Assembly: GCA_963926475.1 (NCBI GenBank)
Contig: CAWUXE010000020.1
Coordinates: 14,294 to 78,293 of the forward strand
DNA length: 64,000 nt
DNA from: UBA2040 sp002384725
GTDB lineage: Bacteria; Bacteroidota; Bacteroidia; Flavobacteriales_D; Crocinitomicaceae
Reading direction: 5' to 3'
Part shown: positions 16,873-24,832 of the stretch, one piece after another
Layout of the letters: each line of letters opens with the position of its first letter
How positions within the stretch are numbered: position 1 is the stretch's first letter
Made by a program: the position numbers and the translations under genes
Notes under the pieces: model-generated
What the model was told of the DNA's origin: nothing
Databases searched by the model: none
Seen by the model: the letters and a program-made list of their open reading frames with translations, nothing else

Positions 16873-17835
16873 ATGAAAAATATCTTTTTTCTTGCGTTGA
16901 CATTTTCAACGACATTGGCCTACTGTCAATTCTCTGGTGCTGCTGGAACAAACGCTTCAACAGCCATTGCAAAGGACAGCTCGATAATCATTGCATGGGC
17001 GACAAATTGTAATGTAGAAAGAGGATTAATCAATATTTCAGACGCCAATTCTGGCTTCGCTACTTATGGTCAAGCATCAGATGCGATTGGTCATGCTGAT
17101 TTGTCCGGAATAGTAAGTTTGGGCGATTCTGGTGCAGCCGTCTTAACATTTGCGAATGGCATTTTTAACGGTCCTGGGCCAGATTTTGCCGTTTTTGAAA
17201 ACTCATTTAGCGACTCTTTTTTAGAATTAGCGCATGTTGAAGTAAGTAGCGACGGAATAAATTTCTTTCGTTTCCCGTCTGATTTTTTGCAGAATATTTT
17301 GCAAATCGGACCTTTCGATGAGTTAAGCGAACCCGAAAAAATGAATAATCTCGCTGGAAAATACCGAATGGGATTCGGAACTCCTTTTGATTTACAGGAA
17401 TTGGATGGAACTATAGGACTGAATATAAATGGTATCACCCATATAAAAATCATCGACGCGGTTGGAAGTATTTCGGCACCTTATGGAAGTCAAGACCAAA
17501 ATGGAAATTTCATTAACGACCCCTTTCCGACTCCTTTTCCAAGTTCAGGGTTTGATTTGGATGCAGTTGGAGTTATTTATCAAACTGGTGTGAATGATCT
17601 GGCTGAAACTGAATCGAGTTCAATTCTCATATACCCAAATCCGGCGAATGATTTTTTATTTATCAAATCGTCGGTACAAATCGAAAACTTAGCACTCTCA
17701 AACACCCTTGGCAAGGTTATTTATTCAGGAAAAGCATCCGAAATAGATCTCATCGATTATTCATCAGGAGTATATGTACTTTTTGTTCAACTGCACAACG
17801 GAACAACCGTCACTAAAAGAATTCTAATGAACTAG
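16873..17835 (+). CDS. T9SS-sorted cell-surface protein
   Basis: A 320-residue secreted protein from the ATG at 16873; an in-frame TTG at 16864 lies inside the promoter box and is rejected. A signal peptide (FLALTFSTTLAYCQ) is followed by a domain with DFAVFENSFSDSFLELAHVEVSSDGINFFRFPS, a signature of a widespread surface-protein family in Bacteroidota and, with other sorting tags, in other phyla. SGFDLDAVGVI ends the domain. A T9SS sorting domain (IYPNPANDFLFIKS...SSGVYVLFVQL) finishes the protein. Related proteins sometimes sit beside cobalamin-uptake receptors; no such gene or B12 riboswitch is visible here, so no role is assigned. Confidence 0.78.
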   Translation: MKNIFFLALTFSTTLAYCQFSGAAGTNASTAIAKDSSIIIAWATNCNVERGLINISDANSGFATYGQASDAIGHADLSGIVSLGDSGAAVLTFANGIFNGPGPDFAVFENSFSDSFLELAHVEVSSDGINFFRFPSDFLQNILQIGPFDELSEPEKMNNLAGKYRMGFGTPFDLQELDGTIGLNINGITHIKIIDAVGSISAPYGSQDQNGNFINDPFPTPFPSSGFDLDAVGVIYQTGVNDLAETESSSILIYPNPANDFLFIKSSVQIENLALSNTLGKVIYSGKASEIDLIDYSSGVYVLFVQLHNGTTVTKRILMN

Positions 17836-17945
17836 CATCGCAGCTATCATTGGACAAGCCCGCAAGGTTGTGTGAAATACTCCTTCTTATTTCTCAACGA
17901 ACTAATAGTCATCTGACAAAGCAAACGAAATGTTAAATACTTAAA

Positions 17946-17969
17946 ATTTATTTACCATGGTAACTAAAT
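17946..17969. promoter_or_regulatory. 24-bp operator-like palindrome upstream of pirin
   Basis: The bases read ATTTATTTACCAT then GGTAACTAAAT; every pair but one across the centre (17957/17958) matches, with a perfect 12-bp core TTACCATGGTAA at 17952-17963. It ends 5 bp before the -7 box at 17975, so a bound protein would block RNA polymerase. Pirin and nitroreductase genes are typical targets of HxlR/MarR/TetR-type repressors (inference); no such gene is intact in the window. Confidence 0.65.
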
Positions 17970-17974
17970 AAGCT

Positions 17975-17982
17975 TAACTTTG
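17975..17982 (+). promoter_or_regulatory. Promoter -7 box for pirin
   Basis: Perfect TAACTTTG just downstream of the palindrome at 17946-17969. Confidence 0.55.
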
Positions 17983-18066
17983 CATATAATTGTTTCAATT
18001 ATGAAAGTGAAACTGAAAAACAGCGATTACGAAGCAATGATACGTGGAACAGAAAATACGACAATA

Positions 18067-18777
18067 ATGAACAAAATAATTCACAAAGCAGATACCCGTG
18101 GATCAGCTGATCACGGATGGTTGAAAGTAAACCACTCTTTCAGTTTTGCGCAATGGCACAATCCAGATAAAATCAATTTCGGCGCACTTCGGGTCCTAAA
18201 CGATGACACGATTGCAGGAAAAGGTGGTTTTGGAACGCATCCTCATGACAACATGGAAATCATCACGATTCCTTTAACTGGAGCTTTGGCGCACAAAGAT
18301 TCGATGGGAAATGAAGGAACCATTCACGCAGGAGAAATCCAAGTTATGAGCGCAGGTAGTGGAGTCTTGCACTCAGAAGTGAATCCTACAGATGCATCGA
18401 CCAATCTATTTCAAATTTGGATTTTCCCTAACAAAAAAGATGTTGAACCGAGATATGATCAATTTAAAATAGACATGGCTGGAATGAAAAATAGCTTCCT
18501 TCAACTTGTTTCTCCAAATCAAGACGACAAAGGTGCATGGATCCATCAAAACGCATACATCCATATGGCAGAGTTGGACGATGGTACTTCTTTGAACTAC
18601 AAGATGCATGATAAAAACAACGGAATATACGCTATGGTGGTTGAAGGGAAAATGAATATTGCCGACGAAGAATTAAGTAAACGAGACGCGATTGGGATTT
18701 GGAATGAAAATGACCTTACCTTTGCAGCCCAAACAAAATCAAAAGTAATGGTGCTCGAAGTACCGATGGAGTTTTAA
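18067..18777 (+). CDS. pirin family protein (quercetinase-like bicupin)
   Basis: A 236-residue YhhW-type pirin: HKADTRGSADHGWLKVNHSFSFAQWHNPDKINFG is the standard opening, GFGTHPHDNMEIITIPLTG carries the metal-binding His/Glu set, and MSAGSGVLHSEVNPT follows. Family members are iron- or nickel-binding bicupins; some oxidise quercetin. I chose ATG 18067 because it matches the family start; ATG 18001 is closer to the promoter and would add 22 residues (MKVKLKNSDYEAM...), so the true start is uncertain. It is followed by a nitroreductase gene; both are typical responders to quinone or electrophile stress. Confidence 0.85.
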   Translation: MNKIIHKADTRGSADHGWLKVNHSFSFAQWHNPDKINFGALRVLNDDTIAGKGGFGTHPHDNMEIITIPLTGALAHKDSMGNEGTIHAGEIQVMSAGSGVLHSEVNPTDASTNLFQIWIFPNKKDVEPRYDQFKIDMAGMKNSFLQLVSPNQDDKGAWIHQNAYIHMAELDDGTSLNYKMHDKNNGIYAMVVEGKMNIADEELSKRDAIGIWNENDLTFAAQTKSKVMVLEVPMEF

Positions 18778-18786
18778 ATTTAAAAG

Positions 18787-18844
18787 ACGAAGGACTTACT
18801 TGTACTTTTCAAGGATAACAGTTAAGTTCTTCGTTATAGAACCT
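18787..18844 (+). other. Intercistronic RNA hairpin between pirin and nitroreductase
   Basis: ACGAAGGACTTA (18787-18798) pairs with TAAGTTCTTCGT (18833-18844), 12 pairs with one G-U. Inside the loop CTTG/CAAG can form a second helix. There is no T-run after it, so it is less likely a terminator than an mRNA-processing or stability element. Confidence 0.45.
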
Positions 18845-18869
18845 CTCTTTCAAAATCGAACATAAGAAC

Positions 18870-19505
18870 ATGAAAAATACAATTATTGAAGCTTTAGAAT
18901 GGCGTTATGCCGTTAAGAAATATGACGTCTCCAAAAAAGTTACAGAGGATAATCTTCAAATATTAAAGGATAGTATTCGTCTTGCACCAACTTCATATGG
19001 TTTACAGCCTTTCAAGGCTATTTTTATTAAGGACGAGAAAATCCGCGAACAATTAAAAGGTAAATCTTGGGGGCAAACTCAAGTGATTGATGCGTCCCAT
19101 TTAGTGGTTTTTGTTGCTAAAAAGCATATTTCCACGGAAGATGTCGATGATTACATGCAAAATGTAGCGAAATCGCGCGATCTTAGAATTGAGCAAACAG
19201 CTGGATTTGGTGACTATATTAAAAGTTCTATAGCTCCGATGACCGAAGGACAATTCGTTATTTGGAATGTAAAACAAACTTATATTGCTTTAGGTATGTT
19301 GTTGCAAACTGCGGCTGAATTGCGAATCGACGCTACACCAATAGAAGGATTTGAAACCGAAGCCTATGACCAAATTTTGGGTTTAACCGAACAAGGTTAT
19401 ACAACCGCAGTAGTTTGTGCACTTGGTTTTCGACACGTTGAGGATAAGAATCAGCACCAAGCGAAGGTTCGTAAATCGGAAGAAGAACTGTTTCATACGA
19501 TTTAA
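18870..19505 (+). CDS. nitroreductase family NAD(P)H-dependent oxidoreductase
   Basis: A 211-residue FMN-dependent nitroreductase of the NfsB type. The FMN-binding opening EALEWRYAVKKYD, the RLAPTSYGLQPFK segment and the GMLLQTAAELRIDATPIEGFE region match the family. Such enzymes reduce quinones, nitro compounds or flavins with two electrons. It is 92 bp after pirin with a structured spacer, so it is probably in the same stress regulon under the palindromic operator. The physiological substrate is unknown. Confidence 0.9.
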   Translation: MKNTIIEALEWRYAVKKYDVSKKVTEDNLQILKDSIRLAPTSYGLQPFKAIFIKDEKIREQLKGKSWGQTQVIDASHLVVFVAKKHISTEDVDDYMQNVAKSRDLRIEQTAGFGDYIKSSIAPMTEGQFVIWNVKQTYIALGMLLQTAAELRIDATPIEGFETEAYDQILGLTEQGYTTAVVCALGFRHVEDKNQHQAKVRKSEEELFHTI

Positions 19506-19515
19506 AGAAAAGCAC

Positions 19516-19523
19516 TAACTTTG
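19516..19523 (+). promoter_or_regulatory. Promoter -7 box for the glycosyltransferase
   Basis: Perfect TAACTTTG, 6 nt before the ATG at 19530. Confidence 0.55.
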
Positions 19524-19529
19524 GCCGAT

Positions 19530-20645
19530 ATGAAAATCGCTTTTCTAGGCACAGCACACCCATTTCGAGGCGGACTTGCAGCGTTTAATGAACGTTTGGC
19601 AAAAGCATATCAAAAGCAGGGTGACGATGTAAAGATTTTCACATTTACGACCCAATATCCGAATTTCTTATTCCCAGGAAAATCTCAATTCTCCGATTCC
19701 CCTGCTCCCGAAGAATTGAAAATTGAACGATCATTAAGTTCTGTTAATCCGATATCTTGGTTCAAAACGGCAAAAAAAATCAACGCTTATCAACCCGATA
19801 TTGTGATCACACGATTTTGGCTTCCTTTTATGGGACCAGCGTTAGGAACAGTGCTCAGAAGGTTGAATAAAAACATCAAAGTAATTTGTATAGTCGACAA
19901 TTTGATACCGCACGAGAAGCGAGCTGGCGACAAACTATTTACCACCTACTTTCTTCCACCTGTTGATGGGTTCATCTGCATGAGTGATGCAGTAAAAAAC
20001 GACTTCAAGTATTTTAAAACGAATGCTCCCATTGAATTTTCACCTCATCCTATTTATGATTATGGTGATTTAACTTCAAAAGAAGTGGCGCGCGAAAAAC
20101 TCAAATTAAATTCAATCGATAAAATCATTTTATTCTTCGGTATCATTCGCGACTACAAAGGTTTGGATTGGTTAATTGAGGCTTTTTCGCAAACTCGGTA
20201 CAAGGAAAACGGATACAAATTATTGATTGCGGGCGAATTCTATACAGATGACAAACCCTATAGAGAATTAATTTCAAAACTAGAATTGGACGATTTTATA
20301 ATTCTTCATGACCGTTTTATCAGCGATAGCGACGTAGGATTGTATTTTAATTCAGCCAATTTGGTAGCTCAACCCTACAAACACGCCACGCAAAGTGGAG
20401 TTGCTCAAATTGCGTATCATTTTGAAAAACCAATGATAGTGACCAATGTTGGCGGTTTAGGTGAAATTGTTCCGAATAACATTGCTGGATATGTCGTTGA
20501 CCCTGAAATTGATGCTATTGCAAAAGGAATAGATGATTTTTTCGTTTTGGAAAAAGAAGACCAATTTATCGCTGGTGTTCGGCAAGAAAAAACCAAGTAC
20601 GGTTGGGATAAATTCATTGCCGCGATGGCAAAATTGTATCAATAG
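19530..20645 (+). CDS. glycosyltransferase, GT4 type
   Basis: A 371-residue GT-B fold glycosyltransferase. The N-terminal acceptor domain opens MKIAFLGTAHPFRGGLAAFNERLAKAY; the C-terminal nucleotide-sugar domain has IILFFGIIRDYKGLDWLIEAF, KLLIAGEFY, and a late E-x7-E-type region (YKHATQSGVAQIAY, VGGLGEIV). The ATG at 19530 is used; the in-frame TTG at 19521 overlaps the promoter. It is 35 bp before gmhA, which suggests a role with heptose or LPS-type surface glycans. The sugar transferred is not known. Confidence 0.87.
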   Translation: MKIAFLGTAHPFRGGLAAFNERLAKAYQKQGDDVKIFTFTTQYPNFLFPGKSQFSDSPAPEELKIERSLSSVNPISWFKTAKKINAYQPDIVITRFWLPFMGPALGTVLRRLNKNIKVICIVDNLIPHEKRAGDKLFTTYFLPPVDGFICMSDAVKNDFKYFKTNAPIEFSPHPIYDYGDLTSKEVAREKLKLNSIDKIILFFGIIRDYKGLDWLIEAFSQTRYKENGYKLLIAGEFYTDDKPYRELISKLELDDFIILHDRFISDSDVGLYFNSANLVAQPYKHATQSGVAQIAYHFEKPMIVTNVGGLGEIVPNNIAGYVVDPEIDAIAKGIDDFFVLEKEDQFIAGVRQEKTKYGWDKFIAAMAKLYQ

Positions 20646-20680
20646 GTCAGCAGAAAAAGTGTAATTTTAAAACAAAAACC

Positions 20681-21259
20681 ATGGACAAAGCATTCATTCA
20701 AGCAAAAATTCAGGATTGTATCGATTTGAAAACCAAATTGATGACCGACGATGTCTTAATGGAAAAAGTGTCCAAGCTTTCTGCTGTGTTAGTGGATTGT
20801 TTTAAAAAGGGAAACAAAGTATATTGGTGCGGAAACGGTGGTAGTGCTGCAGATGCTCAACATTTGAGTGCAGAATTGAGCGGGCGTTATTATTTTGATC
20901 GTCCTCCTCTGAATTCTGAAGCGCTTCACGTAAACACCTCATACATTACGGCCGTTGCCAACGATTATTCATTCAATGAAATTTACGCAAGAGCCATCCA
21001 AGCTTTTGGTTCTAAAGGCGATATATTGATAGGCATGAGCACCAGCGGCAACAGTGGTAATGTGCTTCGAGCATTAGAAAGAGCCAAAGAAATGGGCATA
21101 ATAACTGTTGCTTTTACAGGAGAAACGGGCGGAAAAATGAACAACGTCGCAGATTTTTTAATCAATATTCCATCTTCTGATACACCCCGGATTCAAGAGT
21201 GTCATATGCTTATTGGGCATACACTGTGTGAGATTATTGAGAAAGGTGTTTTTGGTTAG
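20681..21259 (+). CDS. gmhA: D-sedoheptulose-7-phosphate isomerase
   Basis: A 192-residue SIS-domain enzyme that converts sedoheptulose 7-phosphate to D-glycero-D-manno-heptose 7-phosphate, the first step of ADP-heptose or GDP-heptose synthesis. CGNGGSAADAQHLSAELSGR is the GmhA phosphosugar-binding signature; MSTSGNSGNVLRALERAKE and the late IQECHMLIGHTLCEIIE complete it. Size matches the family. It is likely co-transcribed with the upstream glycosyltransferase. The next gene is convergent, 3 bp away. Confidence 0.94.
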   Translation: MDKAFIQAKIQDCIDLKTKLMTDDVLMEKVSKLSAVLVDCFKKGNKVYWCGNGGSAADAQHLSAELSGRYYFDRPPLNSEALHVNTSYITAVANDYSFNEIYARAIQAFGSKGDILIGMSTSGNSGNVLRALERAKEMGIITVAFTGETGGKMNNVADFLINIPSSDTPRIQECHMLIGHTLCEIIEKGVFG

Positions 21260-21262
21260 CAT

Positions 21263-23719
21263 TTAAAACCTCAATCCACCCTTTTTAAAGTAAAGCGCAT
21301 CTACGAATAACTGAACTTTAGCAGACAAACTATTCAATTGTGGTTGATCAAACAAAGTGTCGAACGTAGCCATATAGTTTCTATCTAAACCATCTACACT
21401 AGCAAAAATATTGTTTTTATAAAAAACCAAAAACTCGCATCCAGGAAAGAAGACCCATCTGTAATTTACATCGACAGTAAAGGCATTAAAGCTTCTGTTG
21501 TGGAAGGAGTTTCCTTCTTCGTTCAAAGGAAAATAGGTGTTTCTCGCTCTATATCCATTGTCCATCAAGTCACTAAAATACGTATAATTCAAGCGCTGCC
21601 AATAATGACGAAACTTAATGGTAACACCCATTCTCTTAGTAAAAATGATTTCACCATTCAAACTATTCGTTATAATATCTCGGTTTCTCGTTCCAATTAA
21701 AATTTCTTCTTGCCCCTCACCCGACTTTGCTGAAACAAAGCCAAAATCATTTCTCAAATATTCATACTGACTGGACACCACAATAAAAAATCGAGAATTA
21801 AACTGAAAACGAGGTGAAACGTTTACAGAACTATTGTCTTGATTCTGAATAGGATTGGCATAGCGATTATAATTCGCTCTCACATCCAAAGCAAAAGGTT
21901 TGGAGTAATCACTTGAAATCCATCCGCCTACTTTTACATTCGGATCAAAATTTAAAGGAATTCCGAATTGACGTGACTCAAAATGATCGACACTCCCAAA
22001 GGGACTTGAATTCGCGTTCAAACCACATGTCATAAAATTCTTAAAAGTAAAATTGTACTTACCATACACGCTGAAATAGTTGAACAAACGCGGAAAAAAC
22101 AGTTCTTCATATTCCATACTAACACTCGACCATCTTCTTAAAAATCGTCCTTTTGGTTTGTATCCATTCCAATTCAATTCAGCCCCAACTCCACGTTTAT
22201 TGTTGTTATACAAAAAACCTAAATCATTCGGATCGTATGTATCGCTTCCCTCATAATACCACGTCCCATAGGTCCATTTCCCTTGTACTTTTCCAAAATA
22301 ATTAAAGAAATTATGACCAAAAGTGGTGGTGCCATTGTCCATAATTGTAGACAATTTACATTCTGTTTGAAGGTTATAGTCTCTGTCCTTTGAAAATAAA
22401 CTAGAACTAATTGCACTCACATTCGCATCGCGAGCAGATCCTTCGCGAGTAACATTGGTGTTTATCACGGCAATTCGTCCATTGTTGACTAAATTCTGTG
22501 AGAAAACCGAAACATTGTAATTCGTCAAAGGATTGGTTTCTACCGTTCTAGAATTGCCCAAACTATCTTTTATTGTCGCTGTGGTTCTGCCTTCTACTGC
22601 ATTAAAAAAGCCAATACCTAGTCCATTTTTTGTGCGGCCCGAAATTTTGGAACCATTGTACAATGGAGCTTGCGTAGCATTCTCGGTAAGATATTCCCCC
22701 TTGCTTTCATCCAAATCAAAAGCTCGATCACCATAGAAAGGATTGCCTCCTACTCGGCGTGAATAAAACAAACCACCAATTCCAAAAAGCTCAGTCCCTT
22801 CCTTAAAAAATGAGCGATTTTCAGCAAATTGCACTTCGAAAGGGCCAAGGTTTAATATTTGATTATCGGAAACCGTTTGCCCAAAATCAGGAACAAGTGC
22901 CATGTCTAATGTGAATGCCTCGTTTAGTCCCAACTTCAAATCCATTCCGCCTACAAGTCGAGATTGGCTAACCTGGCTTTTAGAACTTGGATCGTATCGA
23001 CTTTCCAAATACGAAATTGCATAAGGTGAGAATGCCAGTCGCAATGGCGGTTTTATATTTTTTAGATTGTTCAATTTTCCGAGTTGCGTTAACTCACCAA
23101 ATTTTTCAGGATCAACAGGGTTCCAAAACGACATCTCTCTTTTTCGACGGATTTGTCTTGCAAAGTTGACGTTCCAATTTTGAATCTCTTTATTCGGGAA
23201 GCGCAAAGCGGCATAAGGAATTCTCACCTCTACTTGCCAACCATAAACAGTTCTTACCACTTGGCTTTTCCATACTGCATTCCAACTAAAATCTTCATTG
23301 CCAATTTCTTGTGCAGCATCCAACTCTACACCAGAAGCTGTGATATAAAAGTTGAAGGTATTTAATTTATTACCATAGGTGTCGATTGAAATTCCTATCC
23401 AATCGGCATTTCCAAAATTATCGCGTTGCGAAAGCATGTAACTTATGGAATCAGGATTATCATAAATTATTCCCGCAAAATAAAACGCTTCGTCGGTGTA
23501 CGTCACAAAAAACTCGGAATTGAAGGAAGGGTCACTTCCGAAATCTGGATAATTAACAATGAAACAATCTGCTCGCTGCGCGTTTATCCATGACGATTCA
23601 ATGAGTTCACCATCAATTTTAATTTCATCAACTGCTTTTTCAATCGTGTATTCGCGTTGCGCCGAAAGTATGACAGGGAGCATTAAAAGGACGATAAAAG
23701 TGGCTAATCTTAAAGGCAT
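21263..23719 (-). CDS. DUF5916 outer-membrane protein with CBM9-like N-terminal domain
   Basis: An 818-residue secreted protein: signal peptide MPLRLATFIVLLMLPVILSA, an N-terminal family-9 carbohydrate-binding-like domain (IDGELIESSWINAQRADCFI..., WNAVWKSQVVRTVYGWQVEVRIPYAALRFP), then a long beta-rich region typical of DUF5916 barrels (DFGQTVSDNQILNLGPFEVQFAENRSFFKEG; PFYGDRAFDL). The alternating aromatic C-terminal strands fit an outer-membrane barrel. These proteins are common in Bacteroidota; their role is not established and may be carbohydrate-related. It stands alone between convergent and divergent neighbours. Confidence 0.85.
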   Translation of the reverse strand: MPLRLATFIVLLMLPVILSAQREYTIEKAVDEIKIDGELIESSWINAQRADCFIVNYPDFGSDPSFNSEFFVTYTDEAFYFAGIIYDNPDSISYMLSQRDNFGNADWIGISIDTYGNKLNTFNFYITASGVELDAAQEIGNEDFSWNAVWKSQVVRTVYGWQVEVRIPYAALRFPNKEIQNWNVNFARQIRRKREMSFWNPVDPEKFGELTQLGKLNNLKNIKPPLRLAFSPYAISYLESRYDPSSKSQVSQSRLVGGMDLKLGLNEAFTLDMALVPDFGQTVSDNQILNLGPFEVQFAENRSFFKEGTELFGIGGLFYSRRVGGNPFYGDRAFDLDESKGEYLTENATQAPLYNGSKISGRTKNGLGIGFFNAVEGRTTATIKDSLGNSRTVETNPLTNYNVSVFSQNLVNNGRIAVINTNVTREGSARDANVSAISSSLFSKDRDYNLQTECKLSTIMDNGTTTFGHNFFNYFGKVQGKWTYGTWYYEGSDTYDPNDLGFLYNNNKRGVGAELNWNGYKPKGRFLRRWSSVSMEYEELFFPRLFNYFSVYGKYNFTFKNFMTCGLNANSSPFGSVDHFESRQFGIPLNFDPNVKVGGWISSDYSKPFALDVRANYNRYANPIQNQDNSSVNVSPRFQFNSRFFIVVSSQYEYLRNDFGFVSAKSGEGQEEILIGTRNRDIITNSLNGEIIFTKRMGVTIKFRHYWQRLNYTYFSDLMDNGYRARNTYFPLNEEGNSFHNRSFNAFTVDVNYRWVFFPGCEFLVFYKNNIFASVDGLDRNYMATFDTLFDQPQLNSLSAKVQLFVDALYFKKGGLRF

Positions 23720-23873
23720 TCAGTATATTCTATTCTTTACTTAATTTTAATACGAAGCGGAAAAATAAAGAAGTTAGACCGATTCAGCTCTATAAACATC
23801 GATTTTAAGCCTTTTTTATAATCACTTAGCAGTCCAAGAATAAATCTTTCTGGTGTGAAATCTATTATTCCAT

Positions 23874-23881
23874 TATTTTTG
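23874..23881 (+). promoter_or_regulatory. Promoter -7 box for lipoprotein gene
   Basis: Perfect TATTTTTG 44 bp before the ATG at 23926. Confidence 0.45.
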
Positions 23882-23925
23882 GTCTGTTTTTTGTGCAAAA
23901 TGATTTAATAAAACAGCAGCCACTT

Positions 23926-24828
23926 ATGATAAAAAGTATATTCTCAATTCTGATTCTGACCCTTATAGCATCTTGTGGCATCCAATATACGGCACCTCCA
24001 ACGCCCATTAGTCTCACTTCTGATAGACGAGCTGCCATTCAAACTTCCTTAAAAGAAACTTTTGAGAAAGATAGTTTAATCTATAAGGATATCGCTTGGG
24101 GACAATCGAAAACGATGAAACCATCCAGTTACATTCAATTGGATTCGCTTTATGCCATTAAATATAAGATGGAAAGAGAAGGTAAACGAGACACAGCACT
24201 GGAGGAAACTATTAAGATTCAACGCCAAATTGCCCTGAATGACTCCACGCCTATTTTGTACTTGGAAGATCATTTATTCAGTGTAACGAAGAATGGTGAA
24301 TTGACGATCTACTCGGCTGTTCTTGAAACAAACAAGGATCATAAAATATTGAATTCAGAAATAAATGCCAGTAACAATCTCGACCCAAAGAATTTGGAAG
24401 AGTTTAAGATCTTCACTTTCGAAGAATCATTTCTTCATCCTGGTTATGCGCCAGCTGTTATAGAAAGAGAATTCTACGAGCGCTACAAAACGAAAATGGC
24501 AGAATTTAAAGGCGACTCGAAAGATGTTTTTTTGAATCACACCCTTGAGGTTCTGAAAAACGCTCGAATTGCCGGATCACTCGACCCAACTGCTGTGTTG
24601 AAACAAATCATCGCAAACGATGCTAAAAAAAATCTGACCAACTCGCCTATTGGTCAGACGTTCGAAAGCATGGAAGAACTGATTGCGGATGTTGATGGAA
24701 AAACCAAAATAATGGGTTATCAAGTTGTGTATAGTTTCAAGAAAATCGATAATGGATTGAGCACTACTTTACGTTATGTTTATCAGGTTGATACGTACTA
24801 TCGAGTTACTTTGAAGAGCTTGTTGTAG
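23926..24828 (+). CDS. hypothetical lipoprotein
   Basis: A 300-residue protein not recognised as a known family. The ATG at 23926 gives a lipoprotein signal MIKSIFSILILTLIASCG (lipobox IASC); a GTG at 23893 would add 11 residues and spoil it. The mature protein is charged, with helical stretches (YALEETIKIQ-like, FYERYKTKMAEFKGDSKDVF) and a C-terminal beta part ending YVYQVDTYYRVTLKSLL. It is convergent with comEC, 4 bp apart. Probably anchored in the inner leaflet of the outer membrane. Confidence 0.7.
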   Translation: MIKSIFSILILTLIASCGIQYTAPPTPISLTSDRRAAIQTSLKETFEKDSLIYKDIAWGQSKTMKPSSYIQLDSLYAIKYKMEREGKRDTALEETIKIQRQIALNDSTPILYLEDHLFSVTKNGELTIYSAVLETNKDHKILNSEINASNNLDPKNLEEFKIFTFEESFLHPGYAPAVIEREFYERYKTKMAEFKGDSKDVFLNHTLEVLKNARIAGSLDPTAVLKQIIANDAKKNLTNSPIGQTFESMEELIADVDGKTKIMGYQVVYSFKKIDNGLSTTLRYVYQVDTYYRVTLKSLL

Positions 24829-24832
24829 ACCG

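Noticed and set aside
16741..16873. Cobalamin riboswitch before the surface protein
   Set aside because: The family sometimes accompanies B12 uptake, but no conserved B12-box string was found here.
17980..18066. N-terminal extension of pirin
   Set aside because: Family members begin near MNKIIHKADTRG; the extension starts inside or next to the promoter. The ATG at 18001 remains possible and is mentioned.
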